The notes below the pieces were generated by a model. The model was not told where the DNA came from. It did no database searches and saw nothing but the letters and a program-made list of their open reading frames with translations. Position numbers and translations under genes: made by a program. A DNA stretch of 40,266 nucleotides from Candidatus Rokuibacteriota bacterium (GTDB lineage: Bacteria; Methylomirabilota; Methylomirabilia; Rokubacteriales; CSP1-6): positions 1-40,266 of the forward strand of contig QHSC01000130.1 in NCBI GenBank assembly GCA_003220345.1, written 5' to 3'. Of the stretch, positions 9,332 to 19,318 are shown piece by piece. Position 1 is the first letter of the stretch. The number at the start of each line of letters is the position of its first letter.

Positions 9332-10618
9332 TCACACGCGCTGCGGTATCGAAGGCGTGCGGGGCGCCACTCGTGTCTGCCACATGCTGGCGCGCCACCT
9401 CATCCCGATGAGAAGGGTGAAGACGAGGCCGATCCCGCAGCAGACGCTGATGGTCAACGGATAGCCGATGCGCTCGATGAGGGCGCCGGAGGCCATCAGG
9501 CCCAGCGGCATCCCGTAGACGGCGAGCTGCCGCACCCCCATCACCCGCCCGCGAAAGCGCTCGCCGGCCATGGCGAGGAGGGTGGCGGACATCGAGATCA
9601 TCGCCACGTTCTGGAAGAAGCCCGCCGCGAAGAGCAGGAGCAGCCCCGCGCCCAGGCTGTGGACGTGTCCGAAGCCGAGGAGGAGGGCATACCAGATCGC
9701 GGTGTGAACGAGCGTGGAGCGCTCCGGGCGGCGCGTGCCTCCCGTCACCACCATGGTGATGGAGGCGAGGAGGCCGCCGAAGGAAAAGCTGGCCACGAGC
9801 CAGCCCAGGCCCGTGGCGTCGGCGAGGAAGACGCGCAGGGCCACGTAGGGGAGGAGGCCGCTCGACACGGGGTAGGCCGTCAGGTTGATCAGGAAGGCGA
9901 GCCACATCGCGGCGATCAGGGCCGGCGTCGTGACGACGTGCACGAGACCGTCCCGGAGATCACGCCAGCGGGAGGCGTGGGGCGCGCCCACGGAGGCCGG
10001 CCCCGAGAAGGCGGCGAGCGGCGCTCCCACGGGATCGGGCACGGGCCGCCGCCGCGACACCTCGAAGGTCAGGGCAAGGCTGGCCAGGTAGAAGACGGTG
10101 ACGAACGCGTAGGTGGGGCCGAGGCCGAGCACGGACGAGAGCCCCGCGCCCGCCAGTGCCCCCACCACGCGCGCGGTGTCCATGATGGCGCGGGACATGC
10201 CGAGGGCTCCCATCAAGTGGCCCGGCGGGATCGTCTCGCCGATCAGGGTGTTGCGCATCACGAGGTCATTGGGACGGATGACGCCGGCGAGAGTGGCCAG
10301 GGCGAACACCCAGGCGGTCGTCAGCAGCCCGGTCAAGGCGAGAAGCGTCATGAGGGCGGCGAGGAGCGCGTACGTCGCGCGCATCGCGCAGAGCATGACC
10401 CGGCCGCCCAGCCGGTCGCCCAGCACCCCGAACATGGGAGAGGCGAGCGTGCCGAAGAACTGGAGGGAGGCGAAGAGGGTGAGGAGGAGCACGGAGCCGG
10501 TGTGAACCATCACGTACCAGCCCAGGATGATCGTCTCCATCTCGAACGCCCAGGACGTGAGGAGATCGGCGGGCAACTGGAAGCGGAAGCTGCGGACACG
10601 GAACACGGCGAGGATCAA
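9332..10618 (-). CDS. Major facilitator superfamily transporter
   Basis: A 428-residue inner-membrane transporter with about twelve hydrophobic segments. The first runs from PADLLTSWAFEMETIILGWY; the cytoplasmic loop 2-3 shows GVLGDRLGGRVML, the MFS signature G-x-L-x-D-R-x-G-x-R. A long loop rich in Pro and Ala (near residues 190-220) separates the two halves. Resembles the enterobactin-exporter/EntS-like branch, but the substrate cannot be read from sequence. Start is TTG at 10618; no ATG lies upstream in frame. Its gene ends two bases from the MoaD-like gene, convergent. Confidence 0.85.
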   Translation of the reverse strand: MILAVFRVRSFRFQLPADLLTSWAFEMETIILGWYVMVHTGSVLLLTLFASLQFFGTLASPMFGVLGDRLGGRVMLCAMRATYALLAALMTLLALTGLLTTAWVFALATLAGVIRPNDLVMRNTLIGETIPPGHLMGALGMSRAIMDTARVVGALAGAGLSSVLGLGPTYAFVTVFYLASLALTFEVSRRRPVPDPVGAPLAAFSGPASVGAPHASRWRDLRDGLVHVVTTPALIAAMWLAFLINLTAYPVSSGLLPYVALRVFLADATGLGWLVASFSFGGLLASITMVVTGGTRRPERSTLVHTAIWYALLLGFGHVHSLGAGLLLLFAAGFFQNVAMISMSATLLAMAGERFRGRVMGVRQLAVYGMPLGLMASGALIERIGYPLTISVCCGIGLVFTLLIGMRWRASMWQTRVAPRTPSIPQRV

Positions 10619-10698
10619 CGGATGTCGGGTCTCCTCGTTGAGATGCCGACCGCACTCGATGCGACGTGGCTAGACTAACACGGTCCGGGGAAACGCCC

Positions 10699-11157
10699 TC
10701 AACGCTTCTCGGCCGGCGTGGCCGTCGCCGGGCCCATTCCCCAGACCTGGATGATGGTCTCCTCGCCCTTGGCGCCGTCGAAGTGCACCTTGCCGCCGTA
10801 GTGGATGACGTAGCTGCCTGCGGGCGCGGGCACCGTGCCTTCCGGATCGAACTTCTCGCCCGTGCCCATCCACCAGGTGCCGGACAGGACGACGAAGAAG
10901 CGGTCGTTCGGGTGGAAGTGCGGCCGGCTCATGTTGCCGGGAAGCCACTTGATGCGGACCACGTACGGGCCCGGCTTGCTCGGATCTCCGAAGAGCACGG
11001 CCTGCTCGTTGGTGCCCGCGGCGTTCCGGACCCACTTGATCTCGGCCGGCGTCTTGAAATCCACCGCCGCACGGTCGATGTCCGCCCCGCCGACCTGAGG
11101 CGCGGCAAGCAGCGTGATGAGCACGACGAGAGAGAGCAGTCCAGTCCGTCCGGTCAT
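10699..11157 (-). CDS. Exported cupin-domain protein
   Basis: A 152-residue protein with an N-terminal signal peptide (hydrophobic stretch after MTGRTG, cleavage likely near GGA-DI, residues 24-25) and one cupin barrel. The metal motif is seen in SRPHFHPNDRFFVVLSG, with His-x-His as ligands; the second part is VHFDGAKGEE. Likely periplasmic. Members include small dioxygenases, isomerases and binding proteins; no specific reaction can be named. It lies 80 bases after the MFS start and 49 bases before the end of the AhpD-like gene, all on the minus strand. Confidence 0.75.
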   Translation of the reverse strand: MTGRTGLLSLVVLITLLAAPQVGGADIDRAAVDFKTPAEIKWVRNAAGTNEQAVLFGDPSKPGPYVVRIKWLPGNMSRPHFHPNDRFFVVLSGTWWMGTGEKFDPEGTVPAPAGSYVIHYGGKVHFDGAKGEETIIQVWGMGPATATPAEKR

Positions 11158-11206
11158 GGCGCCTCCTGATGTGAGTGAGCCTCGAGCCTGGGCGTCGCGC
11201 CAGAGC

Positions 11207-11728
11207 CTAGGCAGGATCCAGCCCCACGATCTCGTTGAAGCGCCCGAGCCCGATGTACAGCGTGGTGTGGGCGACCAGCTCGATGATCTCGGCCTCCGAG
11301 AAGTGCCGGCGCAGCTCGGACCAGAGAGCGTCGTCGACCTTGCGATGGTCGACGGCGAGCTTCTCCGCGAACCGGAGGGCGGCCCGCTCGCGCGGGCTCA
11401 AGAGATCCGAGGTTTCGTCGTCGATCGCGGCGATCTTCGCGTCCGTCGCTCCCGCATGCCGGGCCCCGGCATAGCGCACGGTGAGTCAGTAGCGGCAGGC
11501 GTTGAGGCCGGCGATCTTCAGCCGCACCAGCTCGCGGAGCACGGGATCGATGGTGCCCTCGCGGGCCAAGGTGGCGCGAAAGGACGTGAGGGCCTTGAGC
11601 ACGCCGGGATTGCGAGCGTAGGTGCGCGGGCCCGCCGAGGTGCCCGTCTGGCGCTCGGCCTCCTCGCAGAGATGCCGGATGTCGTCCTCCACTTCGTGGA
11701 TTCCCAGGGGCTCCATCCTCGCCATCAT
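11207..11728 (-). CDS. Carboxymuconolactone decarboxylase / AhpD-like protein with in-frame TGA, candidate selenoprotein (CxxU)
   Basis: AhpD-like proteins are thiol peroxidases or reductases built on a Cys-x-x-Cys active site. Here one frame runs from ATG 11728 to 11207 (173 codons) with a single TGA at codon 81 (11488-11486). Before it reads LKIAGLNACRY, after it LTVRYAGARHAGATD; relatives have NxCxYC at this place, so the TGA falls exactly on the second active-site Cys (first is Cys78). Both sides are intact and match one family through to the C-terminus (FSEAEIIELVAHTTLYIG). A hairpin follows the TGA (separate entry). AhpD-like selenoproteins are known in bacteria. A TGC-to-TGA nonsense mutation is the main alternative. 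GAGGAG precedes the paired ATGs at 11728 and 11725. Confidence 0.75.
11453..11476 (-). promoter_or_regulatory. Candidate bacterial SECIS hairpin
   Basis: On the minus strand, nine bases after the TGA of the AhpD-like gene, CGC-T-ATGCCGG pairs with CCGGCAT-GCG around a GGC loop (a bulged T on the 5' side). A less tight reading has loop GGGCC or GGGGCCC. The loop begins about 18-20 nt after the TGA and starts with G, which fits the general description of bacterial SECIS elements recognised by SelB. Hairpins are common in such GC-rich coding DNA, so this supports the selenoprotein reading but does not prove it. Confidence 0.5.
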
Positions 11729-11866
11729 CGTCTCCTCGTCGACTGATCGTGGAGTGTCCGTCTGCCGCCGGGCATCATGATGCGCCAGCATGACCGACAA
11801 CGCCAGGTATGTTACGCTTCGCGCGCCTGCCGGGCGACCGGCTATCCCACAGCGCGAGGTGCGACA

Positions 11867-12634
11867 GTGCGACCGAACAAGATCAAGCAGATGTGGCGCG
11901 ACAAGAAGTGCGTGACCATGGGCTGGCTCTCCGTGTCCCATGGGTTCACCGCGGAGGTGATGGCGCGACAGGGCTTCGACGTGCTCTGCGTGGACATGCA
12001 GCACGGCACCACGGACATGAGCGACGTCTGGCCGATGCTGCAGGCGATCTCGCAGACCGACACGGTGCCGGTGGTGCGCGTGCCCTGGAACGAGCCGGCG
12101 ACCATCATGAAGGCGCTGGACCTGGGCGCCTACGGCATCATCGTGCCCCTCATCAACACCGCGGAGGACGCGGCCAAGGCGGTGGCCGCCTGCCGCTATC
12201 CGCCCGTGGGCATGCGCTCGTCGGGCCCGGTGCGCGCCGTGCACTATGGCGGCGCCGACTACCTCGCCAAGGCGAATGACGAGATCGTCGTGATGGCCAT
12301 GATCGAGACCAAGGAAGGGCTCGACAATCTCGACGCCATCTGCGCCACCCCGGGACTGGACGCCGTCTACATCGGCCCCTCCGATCTCTCCTTCGCCCTG
12401 GGCATGGCTCCGCGCGGCGACAATCCCGATCCCGTGCACGTGGCCACCTGCGACCGCATCCGTGAAGCCGCCCACAAGCAGGGCATCAAGGCGTGCATGC
12501 ACTGCGCGAGCGCGGCCTTCGCGGCAGGGGCGGTGAAGCGCGGCTTCGACCTCGTCATGCTCACCTCTGATCTGGCCTCGATGGTGGCGGGCGCTCGCCG
12601 CCAGCTCGACGATCTGAAGGCCGCGACCGCGTGA
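11867..12634 (+). CDS. HpcH/HpaI-family aldolase
   Basis: A 255-residue class II pyruvate-type aldolase that cleaves 2-oxo-4-hydroxy acids with a divalent metal. Motifs: CVDMQHGTTD, with the His of the catalytic dyad; VRVPWNEPATIMKALDLGA; the metal ligands Glu in MIETKEGLDNLD and Asp in YIGPSDLSFALG. Start is GTG at 11867 with GCGAGG upstream; the reading frame extends to 11777 but that part has no family similarity. It diverges from the AhpD-like gene across 138 bases. 2,4-dihydroxyhept-2-enedioate aldolase is the usual default name, but the substrate is not determined. Confidence 0.85.
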   Translation: MRPNKIKQMWRDKKCVTMGWLSVSHGFTAEVMARQGFDVLCVDMQHGTTDMSDVWPMLQAISQTDTVPVVRVPWNEPATIMKALDLGAYGIIVPLINTAEDAAKAVAACRYPPVGMRSSGPVRAVHYGGADYLAKANDEIVVMAMIETKEGLDNLDAICATPGLDAVYIGPSDLSFALGMAPRGDNPDPVHVATCDRIREAAHKQGIKACMHCASAAFAAGAVKRGFDLVMLTSDLASMVAGARRQLDDLKAATA

Positions 12635-12674
12635 CGGCCCGGACCTGAAGATCCGCTGAGCCGCGAAGTCGAAG

Positions 12675-13310
12675 TCAGGACTCGACAGGCGGCTCGGGCG
12701 GCGCCGAGCGGAGCTGCACGCTGATCCGGAGATCGGCGTGGACCACTTTCGGGATGGCGTGCTCCCACGTGCGCTGACAGGTCCCACCCATGACGAGGAG
12801 ATCGCCGCCGCCGAAGTCGAGCGCACGAGAGCGTCCGCCGCCTTTCGGGCGCAGGAGAAAACGCCGCCGGGCCCCGAGCGCGATGATGGCGACGATCGCG
12901 TCCTGGCGAGCCCGGCCCAGACGGTCACCGTGGAAGGCGACGCTGTCGCGGCCGTTGCGGTAGGCGGCGAGCGAGGCCGGGAGAAGAGCCCGGCCGTAGT
13001 GAGCGGACAGAGTGGCGGTCATCTCCGTCACCAGGGGATGCCCCGGCCCGTCTTCAGGCAGCGAGGCGACCAGACGCGGCACGTCGACGATCCGGTCGTA
13101 CATGGGCCGTCGCTGCGACTCCCAGCGCGTCGTCGTCCACAGGATCTCCAGCAATGACTCGTGGCCACGAACCCACTCCGGCAGGTGATCGATCCACGCG
13201 CCGGCACCGAGAAGAGTCCGCTCGAGGCCCCGCAGCGCGGGATCGTAGCTCGGCTCCTCGGCGCCGAACAGGCTGGCCTGGCGTATTAAAGAGGATGGCA
13301 GAAGGCTCAT
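12675..13310 (-). CDS. alkB: AlkB-type 2-oxoglutarate/Fe(II)-dependent dioxygenase
   Basis: Removes alkyl lesions such as 1-methyladenine and 3-methylcytosine from nucleic acids by oxidative demethylation. About 211 residues. Iron ligands are His127 and Asp129 in SVAFHGDRLG and His184 in TWEHAIPKV; Arg195 and Arg201 in the RISVQLR segment match the 2-oxoglutarate-binding arginines. The AYRNGRDSVAFH segment is typical of the short bacterial ALKBH2-like group. Starts at ATG 13310, with a GTG directly before it; no clear ribosome binding site is seen. It follows endonuclease IV by 45 bases on the same strand, a plausible DNA repair pair. Confidence 0.85.
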   Translation of the reverse strand: MSLLPSSLIRQASLFGAEEPSYDPALRGLERTLLGAGAWIDHLPEWVRGHESLLEILWTTTRWESQRRPMYDRIVDVPRLVASLPEDGPGHPLVTEMTATLSAHYGRALLPASLAAYRNGRDSVAFHGDRLGRARQDAIVAIIALGARRRFLLRPKGGGRSRALDFGGGDLLVMGGTCQRTWEHAIPKVVHADLRISVQLRSAPPEPPVES

Positions 13311-13355
13311 CACATGTATGGTACCACTGAAGTCCAGCCCAGCGCGGAGCCGTGC

Positions 13356-14189
13356 CTAGACGTTCATCGCCCCATGCTGCCGGAGGAAGGCCAATCCTTG
13401 CCGGGCGTCCTCGATGGAGAGCTCCAGCACCCCCGGGAGGGGAGCGAAGGCAGCATGCGTCGCAACCGAGATCACGCCCATGCCGATGGTGCCCGCGCCG
13501 GGGGTGGCGTGCCGGTCGCGATGCGCGCCGCAGGGAAGCTGGCAGTCGTTGAGGTGGAAGGCGACCACGCGCTCGAGCACGCCCTCGTCGGACAGGGCGT
13601 CGGCCAGACGCTGGCCCGCCGTGTCTGCCGAGAGATCGAAGCCGGCCGCGTGGAGGTGGCACGTGTCGATGAGAAGGCCGAAGCGGTCGGGCGGCGCGCC
13701 GACGTCTCGCACGAGACGCGCCAGCTCCGGGATGGTCTGGCCCATCTCGCTGCCCTCGCAGGAGTTCTCGAGGAGCAGCCGGGGGCCCGCGGGCATGCGC
13801 GCGATCAGCTCGCCCAGCTTGCGCGTGGCGAGGGTGAGCGCGGCCTCCGCGCTCGGATGCCCCTTCGTGTAGCCCACGTGGAAGCACACGGCGTCGAGCC
13901 CGACCTCCGCCGCCACCTTGAGATCGGCGAGGAGGCTCGAGACGGAGGAGTTGCGGATGCGGCCCTCCGGGCTCGCCAGGTTGATGAGGAGCGAGCCGTG
14001 GGCGACGCCCCACACGCGGCGGCCGCGGAGTCCCTCCATGAGCGCGGTGCGATCGGCCGGCTCCGGGACGCCGTAATTGCCGAAGCGCCCGGGGTCGCGC
14101 AGCACCGTCTGGTACACGTCCACGCCTTCCTCGCTGAGGAGGGCGGGGATGGTGGCGAGCGGCGGATCGATGGACAGGCCGACGCGCAT
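13356..14189 (-). CDS. nfo: Endonuclease IV-type AP endonuclease (deoxyribonuclease IV)
   Basis: Cuts DNA 5' to abasic sites in base excision repair; a 277-residue zinc TIM barrel. All nine expected metal ligands can be matched: His64 (VAHGSLLINLASP), His104 (CFHVG), Glu141 (LLLENS), Asp175 and His178 (IDTCH), His212 (FHLND), Asp225 and His227 (HRDRHATPGAG), and Glu256 (VLELS). ATG at 14189 lies five bases after the upstream luciferase-like gene, so these are co-transcribed. A general sugar isomerase-like AP-endonuclease-2 family member is the alternative, but the LINLASP and HLND/DRH segments favour Nfo. Confidence 0.8.
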   Translation of the reverse strand: MRVGLSIDPPLATIPALLSEEGVDVYQTVLRDPGRFGNYGVPEPADRTALMEGLRGRRVWGVAHGSLLINLASPEGRIRNSSVSSLLADLKVAAEVGLDAVCFHVGYTKGHPSAEAALTLATRKLGELIARMPAGPRLLLENSCEGSEMGQTIPELARLVRDVGAPPDRFGLLIDTCHLHAAGFDLSADTAGQRLADALSDEGVLERVVAFHLNDCQLPCGAHRDRHATPGAGTIGMGVISVATHAAFAPLPGVLELSIEDARQGLAFLRQHGAMNV

Positions 14190-14194
14190 GCGGG

Positions 14195-15136
14195 TCAGCG
14201 GAAGGCGGGAAGGACGCGCTCGCCGAAGAGCCGGACGGTCTCGGGCTGCCCGCCATCGGTGAAGAGACAGATGAAGTACGTGATGCCCTGGGCGACCTTG
14301 CGTCGCAGCGTCTCGATGCAGCGCTCGGGCGTGCCGATGGTCGCGATCTTGTCCACGTCGCCGAAGAACGCGAGGCGCTTGCGCGCGTCTTCGAGGGGGG
14401 CCTGGAGCGCGGCGTCCGTGGGCGCGATGACCACGAGGTCCTGGAGCGAGAGCTCGAGATCGGTGAAGTCGCGGCCGACCGTTCGACAATGCTCGCGTAG
14501 CACCGTGATCTTGTGGTCGAGCTGCGCGTAGTTGCCCGCCGACGCGTTCCAGATATCGGCCTCCTGAGCGACCAGCCGCAGCATCTTCTTCTCGCCCGCG
14601 CCGCCGATCATGATGGGCGGACGTGGAGACTGGAGCGGGCGCGGCCGGCAAATGGCTCCCTTCAACCGGTAGTGTTTTCCGGCGAAGTCGAATTGCTCGC
14701 CGGCCCACAGCCGCTTGATGATCTGGATGGCCTCGGCGAGCTGGTCGATCCGCACGCCCGGGCTCGGGAAGTCGAAGCCGTAGGCGTGGTACTCCGGCTC
14801 GTGCCAGCCCGCCCCGATGCCGAGCTCGAATCGGCCGCCGCTGATCTGATCCAGGGTGGCGGCCATCTTGGCGAGGAGGGCAGGGGAGCGGAAGGAGTTG
14901 CAGAGCACGTTGCCGCCCATCCGCACGCGCTTCGTCATCGTCGCGCATGCGGTCATGGTCGTCCACGACTCCAGGATGTCGCTCGACGGATCGGGGAGGG
15001 CGAGGAGGTGGTCGATGAAGTAGATGGAGTCGAAGCCGAGGTCGTCACAGATGCGTGCCGACTCGGCGATGGCCGGCCAGCGGTTGTTGGCCTGGCGGAG
15101 CAGCGCCCCGAAGCGGATCCGACGGTCGGGCGACAT
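14195..15136 (-). CDS. LLM-class flavin/F420-dependent oxidoreductase
   Basis: A luciferase-superfamily barrel of 313 residues. Visible features: IRFGALLRQ, LGFDSIYFIDHLLALPDP, the core strand RVRMGGNVLCNSFRSPALLAKM, then SGGRFELGIGAGWHEPEY, which is typical of the F420-dependent subgroup, and a C-terminal GTPERCIETLRRKVAQG. The IGAGW motif is common in actinobacterial and Rokubacteria-like F420 enzymes; F420 use is inferred. ATG at 15136 is chosen, with a GTG at 15139 immediately before. It sits between the RraA-like gene (9 bases upstream) and nfo, so the three probably form one transcript. Confidence 0.85.
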   Translation of the reverse strand: MSPDRRIRFGALLRQANNRWPAIAESARICDDLGFDSIYFIDHLLALPDPSSDILESWTTMTACATMTKRVRMGGNVLCNSFRSPALLAKMAATLDQISGGRFELGIGAGWHEPEYHAYGFDFPSPGVRIDQLAEAIQIIKRLWAGEQFDFAGKHYRLKGAICRPRPLQSPRPPIMIGGAGEKKMLRLVAQEADIWNASAGNYAQLDHKITVLREHCRTVGRDFTDLELSLQDLVVIAPTDAALQAPLEDARKRLAFFGDVDKIATIGTPERCIETLRRKVAQGITYFICLFTDGGQPETVRLFGERVLPAFR

Positions 15137-15145
15137 CACCCGCGC

Positions 15146-15841
15146 TCAGTACGTCCCGGGACGGATCTGCTTGTAGAGCTCCTTGAGCTTGTCCACGGAG
15201 AAGCCGGAGGCCTGGCAGGTCGAGATGATCTTCTTCTCGTCGGCCTCCACCTTGGCGATGGCCGCGGGGATCTGGGGCCCGATCTCCTCGGGGATGGTGA
15301 CCACGCCGTGCTGGTCGAGATGGACGAGATCGCCCGGCTTGATCCACACGCCCCCGACCTTGACGGGGATACCGAAGTCGACCATGTGGACATTGGCGTG
15401 GGAGACGGAGATGTGCGCGGCGGCGAACTGGAACTTGAGCGCGCGGACCTCGTCCAGATCGCGCACGGAGCCGTCGGTGACCACGCCCACGCAGCCGAGG
15501 GCGCGGTGGATGTTGGCCTGCACCTCGCCCCACTGGGCGCCCTGGCCGCGCGGCTCGTCGAGGTCGTGGACCACGATGACGCGCGGCGCGGGAATGCTCA
15601 GCACGTAGTCCCACCAGCCATAGGTGCTCGCGCGGTGGCCCTCGATGGGGCCCTGCTCGGCGCGGATGATGCAGGTCGCGGCATACCCGACGAGCGGGCC
15701 GAGCTCCGGAAAGAGCCCGCGGATCTCCGAGGAGACATTGCCCACTTCCCGGGGGCGGATCTTGAAGGTCTCGATGGCGTTGGCGACGCTGGGGCTGGTG
15801 ATCTTCTTGAGGTCCTCGATCTGCTGGGCGGTAAGGGCCAC
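15146..15841 (-). CDS. RraA-family protein (aldolase/decarboxylase-like)
   Basis: About 231 residues of the RraA/4-hydroxy-4-methyl-2-oxoglutarate aldolase fold. The substrate and metal loop is seen in GCVGVVTDGSVRDLDEV, preceded by QWGEVQANIHRALG and followed by HLDQHGVVTIPEEI. Such proteins are class II aldolases or oxaloacetate decarboxylases; true RraA inhibits RNase E, but the longer C-terminal helical tail (residues 195-231) is typical of the enzymatic group. GTG at 15841 is chosen because AAGGAGG lies seven bases upstream; TTG at 15847 would sit only one base from it. First gene of a likely RraA-LLM-nfo-alkB transcript. Confidence 0.8.
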   Translation of the reverse strand: MALTAQQIEDLKKITSPSVANAIETFKIRPREVGNVSSEIRGLFPELGPLVGYAATCIIRAEQGPIEGHRASTYGWWDYVLSIPAPRVIVVHDLDEPRGQGAQWGEVQANIHRALGCVGVVTDGSVRDLDEVRALKFQFAAAHISVSHANVHMVDFGIPVKVGGVWIKPGDLVHLDQHGVVTIPEEIGPQIPAAIAKVEADEKKIISTCQASGFSVDKLKELYKQIRPGTY

Positions 15842-15848
15842 GCGCAAT

Positions 15849-15855
15849 CCTCCTT
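15849..15855 (-). promoter_or_regulatory. Shine-Dalgarno sequence deciding the RraA-like start
   Basis: A perfect AAGGAGG on the minus strand, seven bases before GTG 15841 and one base before TTG 15847. The spacing selects the GTG. Confidence 0.6.
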
Positions 15856-15887
15856 GATGGGGCCTGGGGTTGTCGAGACGACGCCGG

Positions 15888-18634
<2,747 letters not shown>

Positions 18635-18650
18635 CTAATCTTGGTGCCCT

Positions 18651-19313
18651 GTGCGACGCGTGCTCGCTCTTCTCGTCCTCGTCGTGGCCGCCGGCTGTGC
18701 GTCGGCCGGCTCCTCGCGCGATGTCCTCCGGGAGATCGTGCTCGAATGCTTGGACCCGGCGGAGCCCCGCTACTGCGCGCGGTGCCGCTGGCCCCAGGCG
18801 GGGACGTGCGACCTCGAGTACCCGTGCACGCGCACCACGGAAGTGTGGGCCCAGAACCAGGAGTACGTGGCCATTCGCGACATCAAGATGTGCGGGTGCC
18901 CGGCGGGATTCGTCCACGGCCTCGCCATGCCGCGCTATCCCGTCTCCGGCGCGGAGGATTGGCGCCGGCCGGATGGCATCTGGCGCTTCGGCTGGGAGGC
19001 GGCCCGCTCCCGCATCCGCGACGAGGAGGAGATCGCGCTCGTGGTCAATCCGCCTGGTCTCCGCACGCAGGATCAGCTCCATATTCACCTGGTGCGGCTC
19101 CTTCCGAACGCGCGGCCTCGCGTGGACGCGCTCAAGCCCGCGCGGGCCGACCGGCTCGAGGAGATATGGCTCGTGGCCGGGCGGCACGCGGCCGGGCGCG
19201 GGCTCAATGCCTACGGCGTGATCGTGATTCTGGCCCGCGACGGCGGCTGGCTCGTGGCCACAGACGCCAAGAGCCCGGAGTCCGAGTACACGGCGGGGCG
19301 CTGCGGGAGCTGA
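18651..19313 (+). CDS. cdh: CDP-diacylglycerol pyrophosphatase-like lipoprotein
   Basis: Cdh hydrolyses CDP-diacylglycerol to phosphatidate and CMP. 220 residues. The N-terminus MRRVLALLVLVVAAGCAS ends in a lipobox-like AAGC, so it is probably lipid-anchored with Cys16 modified. The family is recognised by DVLREIVLECL near the start and by TQDQLHIHLVRLLP, where His-x-His is the HIT-like catalytic motif; IWRFGWEAA and YGVIVILA fit further along. Unusual is a cysteine-rich insertion between residues 32 and 90 (YCARC, TCD, PCT, MCGCP). Start GTG 18651. It is convergent with the ccm operon with five bases between. Confidence 0.75.
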   Translation: MRRVLALLVLVVAAGCASAGSSRDVLREIVLECLDPAEPRYCARCRWPQAGTCDLEYPCTRTTEVWAQNQEYVAIRDIKMCGCPAGFVHGLAMPRYPVSGAEDWRRPDGIWRFGWEAARSRIRDEEEIALVVNPPGLRTQDQLHIHLVRLLPNARPRVDALKPARADRLEEIWLVAGRHAAGRGLNAYGVIVILARDGGWLVATDAKSPESEYTAGRCGS

Positions 19314-19318
19314 TCGGA

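Noticed and set aside
11207..11479. Two separate small genes (90 and 79 residues) instead of one AhpD-like gene
   Set aside because: Both lie in the same frame, separated only by one TGA and four sense codons, and together match one full family domain.
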